Shown: one piece after another, positions 9,367 through 16,957 of the stretch
How the letters are laid out: each line of letters starts with the position of its first letter
Position numbering within the stretch: the stretch's first letter is position 1
Assembly (NCBI GenBank): GCA_039881045.1
Contig: JAYWVB010000016.1
Span: 496,001-560,000, forward strand
Direction of reading: 5' to 3'
DNA length: 64,000 nt
Origin: Chaetomium olivaceum
Lineage: Eukaryota > Ascomycota > Sordariomycetes > Sordariales > Chaetomiaceae
Notes under the pieces: generated by a model
Databases searched by the model: none
What the model was told of the DNA's origin: nothing
What the model saw: the letters and a program-made list of their open reading frames with translations, nothing else
Translations under genes and position numbers: made by a program

Positions 9367-10824
9367 GAATGTCGCTGGTGCGTTGGTCAACCCAAACGGC
9401 ATGACGAGGTACTCGTAGTGCCCGTAGGGTGTCCGAAAAGCCGTCTTCCATTCGTCTCCTTCCTTGATGCGGATGTGGGCGTACGCTGTTGGAAGGTCGA
9501 GTCGCGTGAAGTATTGTGCCCCTGACAGCTGGTCTCGAAGCCTCGAGATCAGTGGCAGTGGGTAGCGGTTCTTCACCGTCTCGTTGTTCAACTGTCGGTA
9601 GTCCACGCACATCCTGAGCTTCCCATCTTTCTTTGGAACGAAAAGGACTGGGTAGCCCGCCGGCGATGTCGATGGTCTGATGTGCCCTATCTCGAGGTTC
9701 TTTTCGAGATAGCTCCTCAACTCTGCATCTTGCTTCTCGTTGGTGTGGTACACCTTGAAGAATTTCAACTGGGCTCCTTCCTTGAGTTTGATCTCGTGAT
9801 CCCAAGGTCCGTGGTCTGGTAGCCCTGCGAGATGTTTTGCTGTGAACGCCGGGTGCCCCTTGTAGTCGTCTGGGATCTGTCCCGTCTTCGCGTTCTTCGC
9901 CGTACCTTCGTAGTACGCGAACTTGTGTCCTGACTCGATGAATGATGCTTCGAGTTCCTTGACTTCTTTTGATGCCAGCTCGATGTTTGCTGCCTCGAGC
10001 TGAGTGACCCATTGTTCGTGTTTGAGCATTCCGTGCTCGTCGACTGAGACGACGGCGATGGTTCGTTCCTCCCGTGTCTGCTTCTTTCGTCGTGTGCCGC
10101 TTCTTCCGGATTTCAGAGTACGTCCTTCTGTACTGGCTGCTTCCTGCGGTGGGCCCGTAGAGGGGGTTTGTTCTGACCCGCTGCTCGTTCGTGGCTCCTG
10201 TTCTGCGCGTTCTCCCATCGAGTTGGTTGGATGCTCCCGCCGTTCCCGCGGTTGCAGATGGCCATCTCCCTTCCAACTGATGTCCGGGTCATAGTCCCTG
10301 TGCCATGGGCGTCCGAGAATCATGTCTTTCTCCGGCCCCATGTCCACAATATCGAATACCACTTGGGTGGTCTTTCCTGCCACCTCAATGTCGAGTGGTT
10401 CTGTTTCTCGTCGTACCCATTGTGTGTCGAATGGTCCTTTGACGACGTGTGGTTGTTTCTTGATCCTCCATGGGATTCTGAGTTGATTCACAAATGTGGG
10501 CGAGATGAGATCCATCTGCGCTCCTCCATCCACTAACGCGAGGGCCTCGAATTTCCCCCATCGCGCTGTGATCCAGAGCCTGTTGTCTGGCTTGGTGCTT
10601 CTTACAGCAGCTACTTCGTGTTCGCCTGCTGGGAGGTCGTTATAAGGCTTCTGTTTGCGCCAGTTCTTCCTGTACTGCGCGGCCTGTCTCCGTTGCAGTG
10701 GAGTTAGAGACTTCCGGGCCCCTCGGAGGGCCCTGAGCCGTTTCCCAAGCTCTCGTGGTGTTTCAAGGCGTCCCTGTCCGCACCTTGGCTTGCGGCGTCG
10801 ATCGTTCGGTGTTCCTGGAGCCAT
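9366..10824 (-). pseudogene. Pol, N-terminal part: aspartic protease and RT fingers
   Basis: The frame opens at an ATG at 10824. The aspartic protease motif is ALVDGGAQMDLIS (catalytic Asp near residue 99), with Gly where Ser or Thr is usual (DSGA/DTGA). This could be a family variant or a loss. The RT domain follows with VLFVPKKDG, LRMCVDYRQLN and LDLPTAYAHIRI (first catalytic Asp) and YLVMPFGLTNAPATF. At about 9364-9369 one base is missing relative to the usual continuation (Phe-Gln-Ala), and coding continues in the frame of the C-terminal part. The N-terminal 120 bases overlap the end of gag in the -1 frame, the usual arrangement for gag-pol expression by ribosomal frameshifting. Confidence 0.9.
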
Positions 10825-13010
10825 TGGCTCATCCAGGGTTCGATTCGTCTCCTGGTGCTGGGTCTTCGCTGATAGACCTTCTTCCGTGTTCTGCGTGTTC
10901 CCGCAACTTGTCTCTGCGTGGATGACACAGTCTGCTCAATGCAGTTTTGCATTCCTCCGATCATTCTGCACGCTTGTGGCCAGGCGTTCTTGGGTTTGGC
11001 CCTAAGTCGCTTGTCGTTTGCCATTCCTATGTCCCATGACAGGGCTGGTGGTGCGCATCCGTGATCGTATACCCATGTCGTGGGTAGTGGTTGGCCGGCT
11101 TGATTCTGGTTCCTGATGGGCCAGTGGTCGTAGTGGAGTTTGCTCTGAAAGTGGTAGCGACACTCATGTGCTACGCACTGGAACCAGGGGAGGTAGATGT
11201 GATCCCATCTCCTTGGGTTCAGTCGGTGGTGGTCCCCTTCCATCAGTCGAAACGCGTCCGACACTCCTCGGAGTCCTTGAGTCTCGAGGTCTTCCGTGCT
11301 TCTTCCTGGGGCGAGGTACTGGTTCCGCGCCCAGTACTCGTCCCAGTCTTGAGTCATCTGCCCCTTGCTGCGTCGTTCTTCCTGAGCAAAGAGGTAGATT
11401 TTCTCCGGGTGCTGGACCCCGTTCTCACAATCTTCTGCCGGTTCCGTGGGTCCGTCCCAGGGGGTATAGTCGAACGTCGTCCCGATCTGCTCTTCGTGTA
11501 GGATCCTGGCTTCCTCTGTGATCCTGTCGAGGTGCTGGCCGATCGCCCCGTGGGTGTTGGTGAGTTCTTGTACCCCTTCCTGGATTGAGTCGAGTTCAGC
11601 GCGGAGTCGTCCATACTGCTCGTTTCTTTCCTCAAGTGTCTTTTCGAGTTCCGCTTTCTCGTCTTCGAGCCGATAGACCCGCTCTCTGAGTTCCAGGACC
11701 CGCTTCTGCAGGAAAGCTAGGTTGGGTCCCGTGTTTTCCTCGGCGTTCTGCCGGGCTCGCCAGTGTCCGTCGTCTTGCTGGACCAATCCGAGCCCCCAGT
11801 CTCCTGCCATTGCTAGGGCGAAACGTGGAGGTGCAACCTCTCCTTCATCGTCGGTCTCGATAAGGGTGTTGCTGGGTCCTTCAGTCGGTCCTTCCTGATC
11901 TGGGTCCGTCAGGGCTGATTCTTGGTCGTTGGCCCTGTCAATGTCGTATTCGAGATCGTCCTGCGTGTAGCTGGCTGCGGCGACCCCTGAATCCGGACTC
12001 TCTTCCCGACCGTGGCCTGGTCGATGGTGGCGGCCTCCTTTCCTGGAACCGGTCGCCATTCTTCTTGCTGCGACAGTCACGTTGAAGTGACCCTTCTTGC
12101 CGCAGTTGTAACAGGTGATGCCTGTCTTGTCCTTGGCACCGTCCCTTCTTCCCGCCCACTGCGCCTGGGCAGCGTCGACGTCCATGGGTCCTGCGTGGGT
12201 GCCGTAGGAAGTGCTCTTCTGTTGTCGTTTCTTCCCTGTGTTGGCCGTGCTCCCACTTCCTTGGGTTCCTGGCACGAATCGTCCCTGTCCCTTCCGCTGC
12301 TGCTTCCTTGCGTACTGGCGGTCATCGATCCTGATGGCTTTGGCGATGTACTCGTCAAGGGTGGCAGGGCGGTCCTCCTTGTACAGCTCGTCCTTGACGT
12401 CATCCTTGAGCCCGTCGTAGAACAGTTGCATCAGGCCTTCTTCATTGATTCCGGCCCTGATGGAGTCTTGTCTGAACAGTGTGGCGTAAGCCGACGTGGA
12501 CTTGGTCTGCCGTAGTCTCGCGAGTCGGTCCTGGGCGTGGACTCTTTCGTCCTGGTCCCCGAACACCTTCCGAAGTTCCTTTTCGAATTGGTCGTAGTCC
12601 TCGAACACCATCTTGGTGAAAGCTTGCTGCTTGACGCTGGCGTGGTCGACATAGTCCTTGAGCGTGGGCTCGAACCAGCGTGCCGCCTGGCCCGTGAGTC
12701 TCGACGCGACGTATCGAGTCTTGGTCTCCTCATCGGGGAACCTGGCGTCGTAGTGTTCCATGTAGGACGACATCTCGGTGAGGAAGCGCGAGAGGTCTTC
12801 CTTCTTCCGTCGAACTTCTCGGGCGCTTCGATCTTGAGCTTGTTCTTCCCCACATCGTCGACCTTGGTGTGGACTTCGTTGATGAGGTCCTGGTGTTCCG
12901 CTGCTTCTCTCGAGCGCGGTTATCTTGTCCTGCAGGGACTTGATGATGACGTTGAGGTCGGTGGGTGAAGCTGGAGTTGCCATATCGATATCGGAGCCAG
13001 TGGTGCTCAT
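10704..13010 (-). CDS. Gag polyprotein (768 aa frame, internally frame-slipped)
   Basis: The ATG at 13010 lies 55 bases inside the 5' LTR. A short N-terminal coiled region is followed by the retrotransposon gag domain (WFEPTLKDY and EKELRKVFGD regions). A zinc-knuckle start (CYNCGKKGH, about 12114-12080) follows, then a long acidic region with a coiled coil (LRERVYRLEDEKAELE). Between about 12907 and 12808 the natural sequence (KIEAPEKFDG) lies in another frame, so two compensating one-base indels scramble about 33 residues. The last Cys of the CCHC knuckle is also out of frame. Gag would form the virus-like particle. The frame remains open throughout, but the product as written would have a damaged N-terminus and knuckle. 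Confidence 0.85.
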   Translation of the reverse strand: MSTTGSDIDMATPASPTDLNVIIKSLQDKITALERSSGTPGPHQRSPHQGRRCGEEQAQDRSAREVRRKKEDLSRFLTEMSSYMEHYDARFPDEETKTRYVASRLTGQAARWFEPTLKDYVDHASVKQQAFTKMVFEDYDQFEKELRKVFGDQDERVHAQDRLARLRQTKSTSAYATLFRQDSIRAGINEEGLMQLFYDGLKDDVKDELYKEDRPATLDEYIAKAIRIDDRQYARKQQRKGQGRFVPGTQGSGSTANTGKKRQQKSTSYGTHAGPMDVDAAQAQWAGRRDGAKDKTGITCYNCGKKGHFNVTVAARRMATGSRKGGRHHRPGHGREESPDSGVAAASYTQDDLEYDIDRANDQESALTDPDQEGPTEGPSNTLIETDDEGEVAPPRFALAMAGDWGLGLVQQDDGHWRARQNAEENTGPNLAFLQKRVLELRERVYRLEDEKAELEKTLEERNEQYGRLRAELDSIQEGVQELTNTHGAIGQHLDRITEEARILHEEQIGTTFDYTPWDGPTEPAEDCENGVQHPEKIYLFAQEERRSKGQMTQDWDEYWARNQYLAPGRSTEDLETQGLRGVSDAFRLMEGDHHRLNPRRWDHIYLPWFQCVAHECRYHFQSKLHYDHWPIRNQNQAGQPLPTTWVYDHGCAPPALSWDIGMANDKRLRAKPKNAWPQACRMIGGMQNCIEQTVSSTQRQVAGTRRTRKKVYQRRPSTRRRIEPWMSQWLQEHRTIDAASQGADRDALKHHESLGNGSGPSEGPGSL

Positions 13011-13064
13011 GGACGTATTGCCTTCAATCCTGAACTGTAACAGAGTTAAAGGGAGTTAGCAACG

Positions 13065-13473
13065 TGTGACGAACCTCTCCTGGACCTCGTCCTGTTAGGG
13101 TTCAGTCTGATTGAAGGTGTCTTGCAAAGGTACTAGGTTCGGTGCAGCCAAAGGTGCACAACAAAGACTTGTCTCAACAGTAGGCTCTCGAGCTTGTAGC
13201 GAACTGTAGTTGTGATTGCTAACTGGAGAACTCCCAGAGCTCTCCAGAACGAGTGACTATATACTATCTACTTGCGTTGCTCATAGTGCTCACGAGTCTT
13301 GGCTCTGAGCACACTGAGCAGAGTGTGCTCATGGTGCTCACGAGTCTTGGCTCTGAGCACGCTGAGCACCGCGGTTCCCTGCCTTCCATTGGTTATGCGT
13401 CTTCCCCGATGATTGGTTCGGGGTATTGCCATCATACCCCGCCGGCCGGCTGCATGCGACCATAATCGTGACA
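13065..13473 (-). repeat. 5' LTR of the chromovirus (409 bp)
   Basis: In element orientation this LTR contains the promoter. U3 has tandem TGAGCAC modules, two CCAAT boxes and the TATATAG box (complement of the CTATATA at 13257-13263). It is followed at 13474 by the target duplication CGCGG. Comparison with the solo LTRs shows that both full-element LTRs have individual run-length differences from the family consensus. Confidence 0.95.
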
Positions 13474-15029
13474 CGCGGACCTGCGAAACCTGCCCGCGCA
13501 CAACGTACAAGCCTCTCTGTCGTCCCCCCCACTGCTTTCGGGTCTGTTCCTGAGCGACGCCAGGGGCAATACTTCGTCGTCGTCGTCGCCGTCGTCGTCG
13601 GCATTATCGCGATTTCTTTGTGTCTGAGGTGGAACAACGCCCTTGACCCTCTATTCGAGGTCAACTTGGAGTTTGAGATGACATATACGGGCGACCCCGA
13701 CTTCGCGGTCTGGCGCAAGGGACTAGACGACACGTTCAGAATATCTATGCCGAGCGGACCTCGTCTACGCAAAACCATCCTCCCACGAGAAACATTGGAA
13801 GGCGTGAGTCTCGGTGATCACGAATGATGCAGGGGCAGGCTGTGATCCCTCGCTGCCACAACCGCAGACGACGGCCGAGAGCACCGGCGGCCGGGTGGGT
13901 TTGGTGCGAGAGATCCGCCGTCGGATTGGCTACAGCGGCGTCAGGCCGGAAGTGGGAGGAGGCTGCGGGTAGATGTCTGCTAGGGAGGGACTCCTGCGCC
14001 CCGGCCATCGCCAAGCCCATGCTCCCGGTTACGGCGTAGGAGCAGAAGCATTGGGGACATTCGGTTGGTGCCGTTTGAGGAGGAGAAGAGGGAGGCGAGG
14101 TCGGAGGATGAGATCGAAGGCCGATCGAAAGTGTTTGTCAAGTATGGCAGATAGAGTGAGAGCGGCACATCGGATCAGTAGTACGGTCTTGCTCGGCAGA
14201 TGGCCGCGCCAAAACCATCTGTGCGGTTCCGGGTCAGTAGGGTAGGTGCCGTGAAACGACACAAGGCCGTCAGGGCATCAGACGGCCATAGTTCGGAGTG
14301 TGGTATCATGTGGTATGGTCTCATGTGAGGGCTACCTACAGACTTCGGCCCGTGCCCTCGAAAAAGTCCGTCTTTGCCGCCTCCCCTCACAACGTGCAAG
14401 CCCCCGTGAAGGAGGCTCGCAAAGTTACTTTCTCCGTAATGACAACGCTCCCGGCCGCAAAGAGATCCGGTATGTCGTGAAGCTGTAGGGACAAGGAAGA
14501 GCCATCGCGATCAACAACGCAATTGCGCTGCCTAGCTGCAGCGTCTATATGATCGAGGCGGGACCGAGATTGGTCGTAGCGCAGTAGTCAGCACTAGCAT
14601 GGGCTCAGGGCTTGAAGTGTGTTGGAGAGCACCGGGTTGAGGCATCTTCGCCGGGGGAAGAACGGCTTGGCTCCCCACTACGCCGACGGCATAATTCACT
14701 AGCAATAATGTGGTAAAATTATAGGAATACCTTACCCAAAGGTCCTGACTAAGTAGCGGTAAGCCTTCAGGTGCAATCTCGTTTGGGTCGAGGCAGCGAT
14801 GACAGGGGTGAGATCAGAGGTTGAGAAAATCGCCGTCGGGGTTTGATGATATTTTGTTGAGGTGGAGGATTGTAACGTTCAAGTCAATCAGGTACATTAC
14901 TTTGGGTTGCCTACGAGTATATATTATGTATACACCGCTCGACCAGTTCATCTTGACTCTTCATCCTCTCATCCAAGCGAACCCTTAAACCCACCAATTC
15001 TCAGTCGTGGTTTGTAACTCATCTCCACC
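13474..15029. other. Right flank of the insertion; possible gene remnant, then promoter of the CVNH gene
   Basis: The frame that enters the element at 5772 continues after 13478 on the + strand. One frame stays open to 13827 and encodes a hydrophobic run (residues derived from a GTC repeat at 13568-13598) followed by ordinary-looking sequence. Beyond about 14500 nothing coding is visible. A TATATATT box at 14918-14925 belongs to the CVNH gene at 15030. Confidence 0.35.
14918..14925 (+). promoter_or_regulatory. TATA box of the CVNH gene
   Basis: TATATATT lies 105-112 nt before the ATG at 15030. A pyrimidine-rich stretch with CTCTTCATCCTCTC follows at about 14956-14971, typical of highly expressed fungal promoters around the transcription start. 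Confidence 0.55.
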
Positions 15030-15662
15030 ATGAAGGTCGCAACCGTTTTGTCGCTAGGTCTCGCCCTGATTCCCGAGATGGTCATTGCTGGCGGGTTTTT
15101 CCAGAGCTGTGGCACAGACGTACGGTTATGCTAGTCCCTTGCCTGAGCAGGTAGACAGATGTACGGATATGCTGACAAGACCACCATAGTGGACGATTGA
15201 GCAAGGCCATTACATGGTGGCCAAATGCAGGAACGACAAGAGCGAGTATCCGTTAACGCGGCATGACCTGAACCTCTGCATCACAAACAGAGGTGGCCAG
15301 CTGGTGCCGGCCAACAAGTAAGTGCCCACCTGCGGAAAGCACCCTGCTCTAGGATCGGAGCTGACATCACCCGACTTCTGCAGCGGCGGTTTCGGAGCCA
15401 GCTGCTACGACTGCACCAGTGTGCGGCCGAACAACCCCCTAGTACCCGTAGGCCAGTACACCAGCCAGCTGGCATGCCGCTGCAAAACTGGGGGTGGCGG
15501 CATCGACAACGTTGCGGTTCTTGACTTGAGTAAGTGAACAGGTTCCCAATGTGTCGCGACATCCCTCATGCTGACTTTGCGTGTCTGTCCGTGATAGACA
15601 CTTTTATTGAAAATAGGAATGGACACCTGTACTGCTTCGGCCATTACAGCGCCCACTATTAA
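15030..15662 (+). CDS. Secreted cyanovirin-N homology (CVNH) domain protein, 142 aa
   Basis: Four exons are deduced from clean splice sites: 15030-15119, 15190-15317, 15384-15529 and 15598-15662. They use donors GTACGG, GTAAGT and GTAAGT and acceptors ATAG, GCAG and ATAG, with phases 0, 2 and 1, and total 429 nt. Residues 1-20 form a signal peptide (MKVATVLSLGLALIPEMVIA). The mature protein is one CVNH unit. It has FFQSCGTDW, then DLNLCITNRGGQL, GGFGASCYDC, LACRCKTG and a closing VLDLN...IENRNGHLYCFG, with the paired Cys and the repeated Leu-Asn plus Asn-Gly-Leu pattern of the family. CVNH proteins are small beta folds, several of which bind mannose-rich glycans. The gene sits between a full retrotransposon and a solo LTR whose start is 254 bp beyond its stop. 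Sugar binding here is an inference from family. Confidence 0.88.
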
Positions 15663-15916
15663 TTGGATCTCGTGTAGTTGGAGGTTATGGGTCTGGGGTT
15701 TGGGAGATTTCGTCTGGCTTGAATATCGGGGTCTCAGGGCAAGCTGAGGGAAGCTTTGGGAACGTACCTCGTCCCAAGGGAAAGCGAGAACATTGATATG
15801 GCGAGGTAGTAATGGTGCTAGTAATTAGTTTAGGATTTCCAACAACGTCTCCTTCCATGAAAGGCTACACTTTGATTCAAACCTGGGTGCCTTCCGCTGT
15901 TGCGTTAGCTCAACTC
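15663..15916. other. 3' flank of the CVNH gene up to the solo LTR
   Basis: No coding sequence is seen. It presumably contains the 3' UTR and polyadenylation region. The last five bases (AACTC, 15912-15916) are the target duplication of the solo LTR. Confidence 0.5.
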
Positions 15917-16373
15917 TGTCACGAATATGCCAACAGGTGGGACCTCGGAGGCGCGGGACGCCCCGAACCAGTCATTCCAAGGGACCAATCAAATGAGAAT
16001 GAAGGATGCTCAGTGTGACCAGGGAAACGGGGAAAAACGGAAGACTGAGCACACTGAGCACAGGAAGACGCATAGCCAATCAGAACACAGGAATACAGGG
16101 AAGTGACCAGTGTGATCAGTGACCTCAGAAAGGAAGAAACACTGAGCACACTGAGCACCCAGGAATTAGATAGTATATAGTCACTCGTTCTGGAGAGCTC
16201 TGGGAGTTCTCCAGTTAGCAATCACAACTACAGTTCGCTACAAGCTCGAGAGCCTACTGTTGAGACAAGTCTTTGTTGTGCACCCTTTGGCTGCACCGAA
16301 CCTAGTACCTTTGCAAGACACCTTCAATCAGACTGAACCCTAACAGGACGAGGTCCAGGAGAGGTTCGTCACA
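15917..16373 (+). repeat. Solo LTR of the chromovirus family
   Basis: It starts TGTCACGA and ends CGTCACA, in the opposite orientation to the full element. It is flanked by perfect 5-bp duplications AACTC (15912-15916 and 16374-16378). The R/U5 half (about 16150-16373) is almost identical to the full element, while the U3 half is different and carries other copies of the TGAGCAC module. It arose by recombination between the LTRs of a former full copy. Confidence 0.93.
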
Positions 16374-16378
16374 AACTC

Positions 16379-16848
16379 TGGCGAGGTTCTTCCTCTCTTC
16401 GGATCTATCGAGCAGATATGCGGCATTGCAAGTACAAGATCTGGTAGCAGTTTAAGCATCACTGCTACCAACCCTATCTCTCGCCCTCATTTTCAGTAGA
16501 TTGCACTTGTGTCGCATAACATCACCCTTTACATGTTTGTAAATAGGTGGGTTGGGGTATAAGGTGCGAACTCACTTTCTTCTCGGACCCAAGTAGTTAT
16601 TTGATACATTTGATAGGCCAAGAAATAGGGTTTTAAATGCGAACTGTCTTGTCAAAAAGCCCATCCAAGGTGTAACTAGCGCTTGTTGTAGGATGGTTCT
16701 AGTTTGTTATGCATTGAAGCGACAGCCTATCGTATGAGGAAGTATCTCGCTAAGATTGTATAAGATTACCGCCTCAGTCCTAGAATGAATTGGTCTTTTA
16801 CGCTTATATTCTACACTACTGTAGGTATTTCTCCAGTGGAACTGTAGA
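16379..16848. other. AT-rich spacer between solo LTR and DNA transposon
   Basis: About 470 bases, AT-richer than the neighbouring genes, with no gene or recognisable repeat. This is the most AT-rich interval in the transposon island and could be older decayed sequence. Confidence 0.5.
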
Positions 16849-16850
16849 TA

Positions 16851-16897
16851 ACGTACTTGCATAACGAAGCGCCCACCATAACGAAGCGCCCACTTTT
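16851..16897. repeat. Left 47-bp terminal inverted repeat with internal tandem repeat
   Basis: It contains the 17-bp unit at 16861-16877 and 16878-16894. It pairs perfectly with the right TIR. The duplicated unit is a likely transposase-binding site. Confidence 0.93.
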
Positions 16898-16957
16898 CCC
16901 GGACCTCAACCACTTTGTGTAAGTCAATTCAGCCACAACAGCTCAAATCAATTGAAA

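Larger units (their letters stand above)
5773..13473 (-). mobile_element. Full-length Ty3/Gypsy LTR retrotransposon (chromovirus)
   Basis: The element is 7701 bp and bounded by two near-identical LTRs (5773-6186 and 13065-13473) in TGT...ACA form. It is flanked by a perfect 5-bp target duplication, CGCGG (5768-5772 and 13474-13478). It is coded on the minus strand: gag (13010 to 10704), then protease, reverse transcriptase, RNase H and integrase (10824 to 7322), then a chromodomain (about 7080-6975). This order and the integrase-linked chromodomain define a chromovirus. A purine tract precedes the 3' LTR. No standard TGG-type tRNA primer site is seen next to the 5' LTR (13064 downward starts CGTTGCTAAC), so priming may be non-canonical. 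Several one-base frame breaks are present. The two LTRs show no base substitution, so insertion is very recent. RIP-type C-to-T decay is not evident. Confidence 0.96.

Noticed and set aside
8009..10536. Plus-strand ORFs (for example 8009-8446, 8654-9007, 10231-10536) over the retrotransposon
   Set aside because: They are antisense shadows of pol, Phe/Ser/Val-biased and without motifs. The minus strand encodes protease, RT, RNase H and integrase in order.
5773..13473. RIP-type decay of the retrotransposon
   Set aside because: The long frames keep almost no premature stops from C-to-T change, the LTRs show no transition differences, and the damage consists of one-base length changes.
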